DNA of 64,000 nt from Natronorubrum daqingense. Lineage in GTDB: Archaea; Halobacteriota; Halobacteria; Halobacteriales; Natrialbaceae. The notes below the pieces were generated by a model that saw nothing but the letters and a program-made list of their open reading frames with translations, made no database searches and was not told the origin of the DNA. A program made the position numbers and the translations under genes. The DNA lies in NCBI RefSeq assembly GCF_001971705.1, contig NZ_CP019327.1:1302001-1366000 (forward strand). The letters are read 5' to 3'. Below, in pieces: positions 25,615 through 33,018 of the stretch (its first letter is position 1; the number at the start of each line of letters is the position of its first letter).

Positions 25615-25794
25615 TCAGAACCGATTTACGTCCACGTCGTCCGACTGACGACTCGGGTTTGCTTGCGTCGCACACTGGACGCACAGCTGGGCGTCTCGCT
25701 CGTAGTGATCGGTACACGCGAGCGTCCCACAGTTCGCACACTGGTGTTGGGCCGGTTTGGACTCACAGATCTGACAGAGACCGCTCACGCTCAT
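25615..25794 (-). CDS. HIT-type zinc-finger small protein
   Basis: This 59-residue protein is easy to miss because of its size. It carries two interleaved Cys/His clusters, LCQICESKPAQHQCANC followed by ACTDHYERDAQLCVQC. That is the CxxC...CxxC...CxxxH...CxxC arrangement of HIT-type or B-box-like fingers binding two zinc ions. The remaining 18 residues are a polar tail. ATG is at 25792-25794 and TGA at 25615-25617. The 6-bp gap to the next gene on the same strand indicates an operon. The codon pattern is haloarchaeal and no other frame here is credible. Function is probably protein or nucleic-acid contact; unknown. Confidence 0.75.
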   Translation of the reverse strand: MSVSGLCQICESKPAQHQCANCGTLACTDHYERDAQLCVQCATQANPSRQSDDVDVNRF

Positions 25795-25889
25795 AGAGAT
25801 ACTCGGCGCTCGAGTGACTTGAAACCGGTGTCGGAACCCTCAACTGCCGTTCGCAGACCCGGTTCCGTATTCCATCGATGCAACTCAGT

Positions 25890-25946
25890 CGTGTACAGTG
25901 TTTTCCACCGACACCCTTTGGCCGTGTACAATGTTAGCAATGTACG
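25890..25946. promoter_or_regulatory. direct repeats upstream of the GTPase gene
   Basis: CGTGTACAGTGTT (25890-25902) recurs as CGTGTACAATGTT (25923-25935), 33 bp apart, about three helical turns. A further CAATGTAC follows at 25939-25946. The core TGTACA is self-complementary. The repeats lie 40-95 bp upstream of the GTPBP1-like start, so they may be regulator-binding sites. Confidence 0.35.
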
Positions 25947-25982
25947 GGAAGGCTTTTGCCATGTGGGCAGCTACCGGGCTAC

Positions 25983-27638
25983 ATGAGCCGTGACCGGGCT
26001 CTCCTCGAGCGAGCCCTGGACCGTGGTGAACAGGACGGTGGCAACGTCGAATTCAAGGAACGACTATCACGTGATGTCCACCTCGAGGGTGGACGCCGGG
26101 AGAGCCTGGCCGCACAACTGCGTCATCGACTCCTTTCTGGCGACGGCGAGGCGACGTACGCGGTCGGTGTCACCGACGACGGCGGGCTCGCCGGCATCGA
26201 CCCCGACACGTTCTCCGAGACGATGGACGTGCTCTCGCTGCTGGCCGAGGAAGCCGACGCCCACATCGACGACGTACAAACGTGGGGAATCAACGGTGGT
26301 TCGGACGCGAACGAGTCCGACGGGGACCGGTCGTCGACGGCGTCCGACCGCGGCCTCGTCGGTCTCGCGACGATTCAGGAGGGGAGCGTCCTCGAGACCG
26401 ACGACGAGCACGTCGTCGTCGGGACGGCGGGCCACGTCGACCACGGCAAGAGTACGCTCGTCGGCTCGCTCGTGACCGGCAACGCCGACGACGGCAACGG
26501 TGCGACGCGCTCGTTCCTCGACGTCCAGCCCCACGAGGTCGAACGAGGTCTCTCGGCAGACCTCTCTTACGCCGTCTACGGCTTCGACGACGACGGTCCG
26601 GTTCGAGTCCGTAATCCGAACCGGAAGGCAGACCGCGCGGCCGTCGTCGAAGAGGCTGAGCGACTCGTCTCGTTCGTCGACACCGTCGGCCACGAGCCGT
26701 GGCTCCGCACGACGATTCGCGGCCTCGTCGGGCAGAAACTCGACTACGGGCTCCTCGTCGTCGCCGCGGACGACGGCCCGACGCGAACCACACGCGAGCA
26801 CCTGGGCGTCCTGCTCGCGACGGACCTCCCGACCATCGTCGCGATCACGAAAACGGACGCCGTCGACGACGAACGCGTCGAGGAGGTCGAACGCGAGGTC
26901 GAGCGACTGCTCCGCGACGTCGACAAATCGCCGCTGCGCGTCTCTCGCCACGGCGTCGACGCGGCCGTCGACGAGATCAGCGAACGCGTCGTCCCCATCG
27001 TCGAGACGAGCGCCATCACGATGGACGGCCTCGAGACGCTCGACGAACTGTTCGATCGCCTGCCGAAGACCTCACAGGACACGGGCGAGTTCCGAATGTA
27101 CGTCGACCGAAGCTACTCCGTGACCGGCGTTGGAGCCGTCGCCTCCGGCACCGTCATGGCCGGCGAGGTCGAGGCCGGTGACGAACTCCTGCTCGGCCCG
27201 ATGCCCGACGGCCGGTTTCAGGAGGTCGAAGTTCGATCGATCGAGATGCACTACCACCGCGTCGATACGGCTCAGGCCGGCCGTATCGTCGGAATCGCTC
27301 TGAAAGGAGTCAAAGAGAGCGCCATCGAGCGCGGGATGGCCCTTCTCCCGCGGAGCGCAGATCCAACCCCCGTGCGGGAGTTCGACGCGGAAGTGATGGT
27401 GCTCAACCACCCGACTCGGATCGGCGACGGCTACGAACCCGTCGTCCACCTCGAGACCATCGGCGAAGCCGCCGCGTTCCACCCCGAGGACGGACGGCTC
27501 CTCCCGGGCGATACTGGCGAAACCACCGTCCGGTTCAAGTTCCGCCCGTATCTCGTCGAAGAAGGCCAGAAGTTCGTCTTCCGCGAGGGCCGCAGTAAAG
27601 GCGTCGGAACGGTGACCGACGTCCATCCAGCTCACTGA
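25983..27638 (+). CDS. GTPBP1-family translational GTPase
   Basis: This 551-residue protein is related to EF-Tu/EF-1alpha and the eukaryotic GTPBP1. The N-terminal 130 residues (VEFKERLSRDVHLEGGRRESLAAQL) are the GTPBP-specific extension. The G domain has GTAGHVDHGKSTLVGSL (G1), a DxxG-like switch VDTVGHEPWLRTT (G3) and ITKTDAV (G4, TKxD). The beta-barrel domains follow with VTGVGAVASGTVMAGEVEAGD and a C-terminal VEEGQKFVFREGRSKGVGTVTDV. I chose the ATG at 25983 over a start nine codons upstream because the homologous segment begins with SRDRALLERALDRGEQDGGNVEFK. The cellular role of archaeal GTPBP1-like proteins is not settled; RNA or ribosome quality control is proposed for relatives. Confidence 0.85.
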   Translation: MSRDRALLERALDRGEQDGGNVEFKERLSRDVHLEGGRRESLAAQLRHRLLSGDGEATYAVGVTDDGGLAGIDPDTFSETMDVLSLLAEEADAHIDDVQTWGINGGSDANESDGDRSSTASDRGLVGLATIQEGSVLETDDEHVVVGTAGHVDHGKSTLVGSLVTGNADDGNGATRSFLDVQPHEVERGLSADLSYAVYGFDDDGPVRVRNPNRKADRAAVVEEAERLVSFVDTVGHEPWLRTTIRGLVGQKLDYGLLVVAADDGPTRTTREHLGVLLATDLPTIVAITKTDAVDDERVEEVEREVERLLRDVDKSPLRVSRHGVDAAVDEISERVVPIVETSAITMDGLETLDELFDRLPKTSQDTGEFRMYVDRSYSVTGVGAVASGTVMAGEVEAGDELLLGPMPDGRFQEVEVRSIEMHYHRVDTAQAGRIVGIALKGVKESAIERGMALLPRSADPTPVREFDAEVMVLNHPTRIGDGYEPVVHLETIGEAAAFHPEDGRLLPGDTGETTVRFKFRPYLVEEGQKFVFREGRSKGVGTVTDVHPAH

Positions 27639-27683
27639 TTGATCGGTTGCCGTATTGATCGGTTCCGAGACCGACCGTATCGA

Positions 27684-28094
27684 CTACTCGGTTCGCTCGC
27701 TCGAGATCGTTCCCACGCCGATCGTCGACTGTCCGGTGATCGTCCCGCCGAGCGTGACCGCATCCGGTTGCATGAATAACACCGTCTCGTCCGGCATCGA
27801 AACGTCGGTTCGGATCTGCCGATCGAGGAAATCCATCGACGCCGCGGCCGGTCCGGTCTCGACCAGTCCGCGCTCGAGTTCGCGACGCGTGTGGATGCTC
27901 ATGTAGAACTCACAGGATTGTCGGTCAGGAGCGTCCTCGAGCGCACTGAAGAGTTCCTTACACGTCTCGACGACTCCCGTCCCGGTGGCTGTGGCGATCG
28001 TCGCGGACGGTGCGTTTGTCTCATTGTCGACGCCATCGGCGCTGTCACGGATCGACGCGACGATATTCTGAAAGTTGATCGCGCGGTCGGTCAT
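27684..28094 (-). CDS. haloarchaeal hypothetical protein
   Basis: This 136-residue protein begins MTDRAINFQNIVASIRDSADG. I recognise no family. The middle (SCEFYMSIHTRRELERGL) and the C-terminal stretch (DETVLFMQPDAVTLGGTITG) suggest a mixed alpha/beta fold. There is one Cys pair 21 residues apart but no metal motif. It is convergent with the GTPase gene, 45 bp apart. Confidence 0.55.
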   Translation of the reverse strand: MTDRAINFQNIVASIRDSADGVDNETNAPSATIATATGTGVVETCKELFSALEDAPDRQSCEFYMSIHTRRELERGLVETGPAAASMDFLDRQIRTDVSMPDETVLFMQPDAVTLGGTITGQSTIGVGTISSERTE

Positions 28095-28224
28095 TGCAAT
28101 TCACGTCGAACTACCCACTCAAAAATCGGCCGATCGAGTGGCAACGACCCGTTTCTCGAGTGTCAGTCGCACTGCAATCGGCCGTCCGACACTCTCGCTA
28201 ACACCGATACGCGCTCCCGCCTCG

Positions 28225-28746
28225 CTACCCCGACGAACGCAGGTATCGTCCGTCCGCCGTCCGCTGGACGAGGTCCAACAGCGCGGCCCACTCGAGGAGC
28301 CGCCGCGTTCGCTCGAGCCAGTGTGACTCGAGGTCGCCGTCCGTTTCCGCCCGCTTTAATGCTGGAATCTCGCCGCGAACGTCATCGAAAATCGCTTCGA
28401 CGCTCCGGGGTTCGTCGGCACCTTCGAGCGCCTCGAGAACGGTTTCCGCGGCGTACACACGCGCCGTGAACGATTCCTGCAACGAATCGGTCCCCGCTCC
28501 AAACCGGGCGATTCGGTCGGCCGCGTCTTCCGCCCGGCGATAGCCCGCCGACTCCTCCCGAGCCAATTCGAGCGCCCGCAAGAACGCGAGCCACGCCTCG
28601 GCGTCCGCGCGCGTCTCGAGTCGCGTTTCGTCGACGAGGTGGGCACAGCAGTCGTCGACGGCCCCCGCCGTCTCCGGCACGGCCTCGAGAATCGACTCGA
28701 CGGACGCGAGATCGGACGGCGGTTCGGGGATTGGTTTGAACTGCAC
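28225..28746 (-). CDS. haloarchaeal hypothetical protein downstream of mch
   Basis: This 173-residue acidic protein is predicted to be almost all alpha-helical (SVESILEAVPETAGAVDDCCAHLVDETRLETRADAEAWLAF). Its C-terminus (WLERTRRLLEWAALLDLVQRTADGRYLRS) resembles the end of a winged-helix domain. It starts 14 bp after the mch stop, so co-transcription is likely. Function is unknown. Confidence 0.65.
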   Translation of the reverse strand: MQFKPIPEPPSDLASVESILEAVPETAGAVDDCCAHLVDETRLETRADAEAWLAFLRALELAREESAGYRRAEDAADRIARFGAGTDSLQESFTARVYAAETVLEALEGADEPRSVEAIFDDVRGEIPALKRAETDGDLESHWLERTRRLLEWAALLDLVQRTADGRYLRSSG

Positions 28747-28760
28747 GAGTAGAAGTTGAT

Positions 28761-29693
28761 TTACAGGCCGAAGGACTCGACGAGAATGCCTTCGTCAGTT
28801 TCGCCGTGGACGTACGTCGGTCCGCCGATGACGTCAATAGTGACCTTCGCGGGCGCGAAGAGATCCGCAGGCACCTCCGAGAACTCCCACTCGAGGTCGT
28901 CGAATATCTCGCCGAACGGGCGACCGTGTCCGTCTGCCGCAGTCGACGGAACCGAATCGAAGACGTCCGCATCCTCGCGCACGGTGAGGTGCGCCGTCCC
29001 GCCGTAGGCGATGGCATCGTTCGTGCGAGCGATCGCCGTCGGTTCGTCCGCTCCGACTGGTGCAACCGGCGCTCGACCCGTCGCTGAGACGATGTCCAGC
29101 GGATCGTACCCGAGTTCCGAGAGCCTGAACGTCGCGAGTTCCGCCGCTCGAGCGGCGTTGGTGACGCTGCCGACTAAACTCGCGGTTGGATAGGCGAGCA
29201 AGAAGACGCTGCTCGCCTCGACCTCGGCCAGTTCTGCAACCTGCTCGGCCGCGGCCGCGGTCGGATCCTGATCCGTCTCGACGGCGAGCGCCGTCAGGTC
29301 GAACGCGTCGGTGTAGCCGATCTGGCGAAACTCGTCTTCTTCGGCAACGAGCGCACGCGCTGGGCCGCTTCCCAGTCCCTCGAAGTCTTCCGTCGTCAGC
29401 TCCCAACCCGCCTTCTGCGAGCCGAGCAACGACAACGCCGGTTGATCCGTCGAGAGTTCGATGTGTGGAATCGGTGCGCCGCCGATCTCCTCGAGGTGGT
29501 GACTCGGCGTCGCCATCCCCGCCGTTTGAATCTCCGTGAGCAACAGGCCTGCTTCGATTCCGCCGTCGAACTCGAGGCCGAAGTCGAGGACCGTCGCGTC
29601 GTTCGCGAGATCGTAGCCGCCAATATTCAGCTCCTCGGCGTACTCGAGGGCCTCGTCGACCAACTCGATCGCCATCCGGTTGAGACTTTCCAT
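28761..29693 (-). CDS. mch: methenyltetrahydromethanopterin cyclohydrolase
   Basis: This is a protein of about 310 residues. Mch hydrolyses the methenyl-pterin C1 carrier to the formyl form; in haloarchaea, which lack methanogenesis, it is thought to work with a folate-type carrier in C1 metabolism. Visible family features are DFGLEFDGGIEAGLLLTEIQ near residue 39, GMATPSHHLEEIGGAPIPHIELSTDQP, LGSGPARAL, and the C-terminal PADLFAPAKVTIDVIGGPTYVHG. Starts at ATG 29693 and GTG 29699 are in frame; I chose the ATG. It shares an apparent operon with the helical protein downstream. Confidence 0.93.
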   Translation of the reverse strand: MESLNRMAIELVDEALEYAEELNIGGYDLANDATVLDFGLEFDGGIEAGLLLTEIQTAGMATPSHHLEEIGGAPIPHIELSTDQPALSLLGSQKAGWELTTEDFEGLGSGPARALVAEEDEFRQIGYTDAFDLTALAVETDQDPTAAAAEQVAELAEVEASSVFLLAYPTASLVGSVTNAARAAELATFRLSELGYDPLDIVSATGRAPVAPVGADEPTAIARTNDAIAYGGTAHLTVREDADVFDSVPSTAADGHGRPFGEIFDDLEWEFSEVPADLFAPAKVTIDVIGGPTYVHGETDEGILVESFGL

Positions 29694-29762
29694 GCCCACA
29701 GGTTCATGCTGTAGCCTAAAACAGTTTGCAGTTCGACTATCGCGCCCTAGCGACGACGGGCG

Positions 29763-29969
29763 TTACTCGACGTCGTACCCAGCGTCGTCGATCGTGTTGG
29801 TGATCGACGCTTCGTCCACCGTCGTCCCGTCGTGCTCGACGCGTACCGTCTCCGCTTCGTGGTCTGCCGTCGCCGACGAGACGCCCTCGAGGGACTCGAG
29901 TGCGTCGGTGACGGTCGCTTCACAGCCATCACAGGCCATACCAGTGACGTGGAGTGTCGTTTGATCCAT
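29763..29969 (-). CDS. heavy-metal-associated (HMA) domain protein, CopZ-like
   Basis: This 68-residue protein is a single ferredoxin-like HMA domain. The metal site is GMACDGCEATV (GMxCxxC, residues 10-20), followed by LESLEGVSSATADHEAETVRVEHDG and IDDAGYDVE, the full betaalphabetabetaalphabeta pattern. It probably binds and hands over Cu(I), as CopZ-type chaperones do. The start ATG is at 29967-29969. The USP gene is divergent, with starts 102 bp apart. Confidence 0.88.
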   Translation of the reverse strand: MDQTTLHVTGMACDGCEATVTDALESLEGVSSATADHEAETVRVEHDGTTVDEASITNTIDDAGYDVE

Positions 29970-30071
29970 ATCGGTCGTAGCCTCTCTGGCAGGGTAGACG
30001 TTTCGTTCGACGATGTTTGGCGGTGGGATCGATGGTATGGTTTGATATGTGAGTACGTTGTTCTTTCTCGC

Positions 30072-30515
30072 ATGTACACAGTACTCGTTCCGATCGACGG
30101 CCACGAGGCGCGCGTGAACGCACAACTCGAGTCCGTTATCGACCTCGCGAACGCGAGCGAGGGGTTCGCCGTCGAACTCCTTCACGTCCGTAAGGAACTC
30201 GAATTCGCCGACAGCGACGACGACGTGGAGATCGGCGAGATCCGACGCGATCTCGACGACGACGCACTCGAGGAACTCGTCGAGACGGTTTCGATGGCTG
30301 CCGAGGAACTCGCAGCCGCGGACGTCGACGTAAGCGTTCACTCCGCGACGGGAAATCCGGCGGCCGCGATCGTGGACGTCGCGAACCAATTCGACGTCGA
30401 CGAAATCGTCATCGGTGCACGCCGACAGTCGCCGGTGGGTAAGGTTCTCTTCGGTAGCGTCGCCCAATCGGTCATCCTCGACACCGATCGGCCGGTCAAA
30501 GTCGTTCCGGCCTAA
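30072..30515 (+). CDS. universal stress protein (UspA family)
   Basis: This 147-residue single-domain Usp protein begins MYTVLVPIDG with the strand-1 Asp. It has the ATP-binding motif ASGNPAAAI-type (here ATGNPAAAIVDVANQ), IVIGARRQSPVGKVLFGSVAQSVI (the GxxGxxxxGS loop region), and ends DRPVKVVPA. The ATG at 30072 sits about 25-30 bp downstream of an AT-rich stretch (TGGTTTGATATGTG), consistent with a short or absent leader. It probably binds ATP and responds to stress. Confidence 0.88.
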   Translation: MYTVLVPIDGHEARVNAQLESVIDLANASEGFAVELLHVRKELEFADSDDDVEIGEIRRDLDDDALEELVETVSMAAEELAAADVDVSVHSATGNPAAAIVDVANQFDVDEIVIGARRQSPVGKVLFGSVAQSVILDTDRPVKVVPA

Positions 30516-30615
30516 CTCGCTTTTCGTCAGTTTTTCTCGCCGCTCGTCGCAATTTCTCGTCGCTCATCGTAATCCGTCGTTCGTTGCCGCCGCACGTAGA
30601 GAACAACGGGGGTAC

Positions 30616-30930
30616 TTACTCGTCCGCACTCGTCGCCGACCGACCGAGGTGCTCCTCGACCGACTCAACCTTCTCCGCCGCAGTCGTGTCTTGCGTCCGT
30701 TTGTCGTCGATCTTCAACACGGTACTCACGCGGTCGTGATCCACCGCATCGTGTGCCGCCTGCGCGGCCGAAAACAGTTCGTCGGTACTCTCGGCTTCGA
30801 TCACCGTCCCCATCGGGTTCGTCTCGTACTCGACGTCGTACGCCTCGAGCGCGTCGACTGCCTTCGCGATCTCGCCGGACATGCTCTCTTCAGTTACCGG
30901 TGCGACGCTCAGTAATCCGATTACCGTCAT
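30616..30930 (-). CDS. MTH1187/DUF77-family thiamine-binding-type protein
   Basis: This 104-residue protein starts MTVIGLLSVAPVTEESMSGEIAKAVDAL and continues VEYETNPMGTVIEAESTDELFSAAQAAHDAV and VSTVLKIDDKR. That is the ferredoxin-like fold of the MTH1187/YkoF-like family, members of which bind thiamine or related pyrimidine precursors. I chose the ATG at 30928-30930 so that the first strand begins directly after the start. No transporter gene is adjacent, so the ligand is inferred from family only. Confidence 0.82.
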   Translation of the reverse strand: MTVIGLLSVAPVTEESMSGEIAKAVDALEAYDVEYETNPMGTVIEAESTDELFSAAQAAHDAVDHDRVSTVLKIDDKRTQDTTAAEKVESVEEHLGRSATSADE

Positions 30931-31103
30931 GCCCGGACCCACGTGATGGTGGCTCCTAAACCCATCTCATGCGACGACTGGCACACTCAAAACGAAACGG
31001 GAGTGCGAACGCTCGATAGGACTCGACGTCGGGACAACAGGAGTCGGACCAAAATCAACGAAAACTCACAGTGATCGGGGAGCGTCAGTGGACACCAACG
31101 CGA

Positions 31104-31457
31104 TTACTTCGGACGGCCGGGAGTGTCGACTTCGGACGGCGGATAGATGATGACGTCACCGTTCGCGTAGACGTAGACTTCGTGCTCGAGCGCGGTGAAC
31201 GCGACGTGGCCGCCCGAACGTTCGGTGCCGTCGGCTTTCGTCCGAAAGAGCCGATCGAGTGCGTCGGGATCGACGCTGTCGTAGAGGGAGAACTCTCCCT
31301 GAGAGACGTCCGTATCTGCGATCTGTGCGAGCGCGTGTACGATCGTCGTCGTTATCGTGGCCGTGCTCTCCGGATCGTGATGGAACACGTAGCGGTCGTT
31401 GGGCTGGTCGTACTGGAGGCCGTTCGCATCGTCAGCGGTGGGTAGTTCCGTGTGCAT
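31104..31457 (-). CDS. HalOD1 output-domain protein
   Basis: This 117-residue protein belongs to the haloarchaeal HalOD1 output-domain family. It has TTTIVHALAQIADTD, EFSLYDSVDPDALDRLF and HVAFTALEHEVYVYANGDVIIYPP, which match the family's helix, the LY..iDPDALd.Lf motif and the C-terminal strands. Such domains also occur at the end of signalling proteins; stand-alone copies have no proven role. The start ATG at 31455-31457 lies about 50 bp downstream of a TATA-like box. Confidence 0.82.
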   Translation of the reverse strand: MHTELPTADDANGLQYDQPNDRYVFHHDPESTATITTTIVHALAQIADTDVSQGEFSLYDSVDPDALDRLFRTKADGTERSGGHVAFTALEHEVYVYANGDVIIYPPSEVDTPGRPK

Positions 31458-31502
31458 TGCTTGATCTGGCGTCCGATCGTCCAGTCGTCCGTAGCAAACC
31501 CC

Positions 31503-31512
31503 AGTATAAAAG
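31503..31512 (-). promoter_or_regulatory. TATA-like promoter of the HalOD1 gene
   Basis: On the minus strand the sequence reads CTTTTATACT, a good archaeal TATA box, about 50 bp upstream of the start ATG at 31457. It predicts transcription starting near 31480. Confidence 0.5.
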
Positions 31513-31695
31513 CCACTCGGCGACGGCATCAGTCACCTATCACGACACACTCATTTCGGTACTGGTTTCTCGCCGGGACAGTGACTCGAGTGACAAATAG
31601 CGTCGCCGTCTACGCTCATCGTACTCGAGGACGAGCGGTTTCGCGACGTTGTAGGATCGACGCACGGCTCGCTCGAGGAATTGAATGTAAAAAAG

Positions 31696-31743
31696 TGCAC
31701 TGGCTGGGATTTCTGTCGCTCACGAGTTTGTTCGCGACAGAAA
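31696..31743 (-). repeat. tRNA-Gly 3'-end copy plus perfect inverted repeat and T-run
   Basis: On the transcribed (minus) strand the tRNA is followed by TTTCTGTCGC (31734-31743), a 14-nt loop, then GCGACAGAAA (31710-31719): a perfect 10-bp stem. Directly after it, 31696-31712 repeats the last 17 nt of the tRNA gene with one mismatch (AAATCCCAGCCAGTGCA against ...CAGCGCA), followed by CTTTTTT (31689-31695), a likely terminator. The distance between the two 3' ends is 48 bp. The same layout follows tRNA-Pro at 57894-57953. Confidence 0.8.
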
Positions 31744-31814
31744 TGCGCTGGCTGGGATTTGAACCCAGGTTGTGACCATGGCAAGGTCACGTGATACCAC
31801 TACACTACCAGCGC
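31744..31814 (-). tRNA. tRNA-Gly (GCC)
   Basis: The gene is 71 nt on the minus strand without encoded CCA. The acceptor stem GCGCTGG pairs with CCAGCGC. The anticodon stem TGACC/GGTCA holds the loop TTGCCAT with anticodon GCC. The T-arm reads CTGGG-TTCAAAT-CCCAG. A TATA-like CCTTATACAT lies about 35-45 bp upstream on the minus strand. The gene is free of introns. Confidence 0.95.
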
Positions 31815-32055
31815 CCTGTTGCACTTTATTCTACTTCGGGAAGGATGTATAAGGGTTGCGAATCGTTTCAGGTTCGGCAGAGCGGCACACGGTCGGCAGC
31901 CACTCCGTAGGCTGTCGGTTCTCGAGTCGATTTCCCGCCGGATTCCCGGACACTCGTCGAACCCCGTGTTATAGTTATCATCTCGAGTGAGTATGTGTCC
32001 GTTCACCACGAATTCGGGGCTGTGAGAGCGTCACAGTCGCAATCGAATCCGCTAT

Positions 32056-32064
32056 CCTTTTAAG
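32056..32064 (+). promoter_or_regulatory. TATA-like promoter of the S10/spc superoperon
   Basis: CCTTTTAAG is the AT-rich element nearest the first gene, 57-65 bp upstream of ATG 32121. It predicts a start of transcription near 32085-32090 and a leader of about 30-35 nt that includes the hairpin at 32105-32120. Confidence 0.5.
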
Positions 32065-32104
32065 ACCTTGAGCGCAACAAAACGCTACAGTCTAGTGACG
32101 CGGC

Positions 32105-32120
32105 GCCGAAGCGTTTCGGC
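32105..32120 (+). promoter_or_regulatory. hairpin abutting the first start codon of the ribosomal operon
   Basis: GCCGAA-GCGT-TTCGGC is a perfect 6-bp stem with a 4-nt loop, and its last base directly precedes ATG 32121. If the predicted leader is right, the hairpin would cover the ribosome-binding region, so it could control translation of the leading gene. Confidence 0.45.
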
Positions 32121-33014
32121 ATGACCGTCAGCATACTCGTTCCGTCGTCACTCACCCGCGAAGCCGAGGACAAACGCGAGGCAACTCGCAAACTCGGATA
32201 CATCGCCCGCGCGGCGACCATCTTCCGGGCCGATCGCCTGCTCGTCTACCCAGATCGGGACGGCGAAACAGGACGATTCGACGGCGGGTTCGTACACACC
32301 GTCTTGCGGTACGCCGCAACGCCGCCATACCTCCGAAACGAGGCGTGGGGCATGCGGGACGAACTGGAGTATGTGGGCATCTTGCCGCCGCTCCGTGCGG
32401 TGTCACAGACCGGCTCCGAATCGAACGGTTCGGGGTCGTCAAGACAAGGGATCGTGACCGAGGTCGGACCTGAAGGGCGCGTCCGGGTCAATTGCGGCTT
32501 GCAACACCCGATCTCACTCAACGTGCCTCCATCGATGGAGGTCACAGAGGGGGAGCGCGTGACCGTCAGGATCTCTTCGCGACGACCGGTCCGGGCGAAG
32601 CTCACTGACGAGCCCCTTCCGGGGCTGTCAGTCGAGCGCGCGGACCTCTCCGCAGCACTCGGCCGTGAGGACGCCGGCGTCTGTATCGCGGCCTCCCGAT
32701 TCGGTGAGCAACTCACCGTCGGGCGGCTCGAGACGCTGGCCGGACGCACCGAGCGAGATGGGATGACCATCGCGTTCGGCGCGCCCGAGAGAGGGCTGCC
32801 GGATATCCTCGGAATCGAGGCGTCGGCCGTCTCCTCGAGCGACGAGGCAGACGTTCAGTCGTCCACCGAGGACGCAGCTGACGACGGAGTCGAACCCACC
32901 GCTGATCCGGGGTTCGACCTCTGGCTAAACACGGTTCCGGATCAGGGAAGCGAGGTCGTGCGAACGGAGGAGGCTCTGTTCGCGACGCTCGCTCCCCTCT
33001 CACTGAGAGAGTGA
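32121..33014 (+). CDS. SPOUT-type RNA methyltransferase (putative RNA uridine N3 methyltransferase, DUF171 family)
   Basis: This 297-residue protein leads the ribosomal-protein operon, its usual place in haloarchaea. MTVSILVPSSLTREAEDKREATRKLGYIARAATIFRADRLLVYPD is the first part of the SPOUT domain. An inserted OB-like domain (GSSRQGIVTEVGPEGRVRVNCG to RVTVRISSRRPVRAKLTDEPLPG, residues about 110-175) follows. The C-terminal part with MTIAFGAPERGLPDILG and LWLNTVPDQGSEVVRTEEALFATLAPL forms the knot and cofactor site. It probably methylates rRNA; the exact site is not established. Four bases separate it from the L3 gene. Confidence 0.85.
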   Translation: MTVSILVPSSLTREAEDKREATRKLGYIARAATIFRADRLLVYPDRDGETGRFDGGFVHTVLRYAATPPYLRNEAWGMRDELEYVGILPPLRAVSQTGSESNGSGSSRQGIVTEVGPEGRVRVNCGLQHPISLNVPPSMEVTEGERVTVRISSRRPVRAKLTDEPLPGLSVERADLSAALGREDAGVCIAASRFGEQLTVGRLETLAGRTERDGMTIAFGAPERGLPDILGIEASAVSSSDEADVQSSTEDAADDGVEPTADPGFDLWLNTVPDQGSEVVRTEEALFATLAPLSLRE

Positions 33015-33018
33015 TAGA

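Larger units (their letters stand above)
31815..32120. other. 306-bp divergent intergenic region between tRNA-Gly and the ribosomal operon
   Basis: No credible gene is present. It contains the tRNA promoter on the minus strand near 31850 (ATGTATAAGG on the plus strand), and the ribosomal operon promoter and start-proximal hairpin on the plus strand at its right end. The middle, 31870-32040, shows nothing recognisable. Confidence 0.6.
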
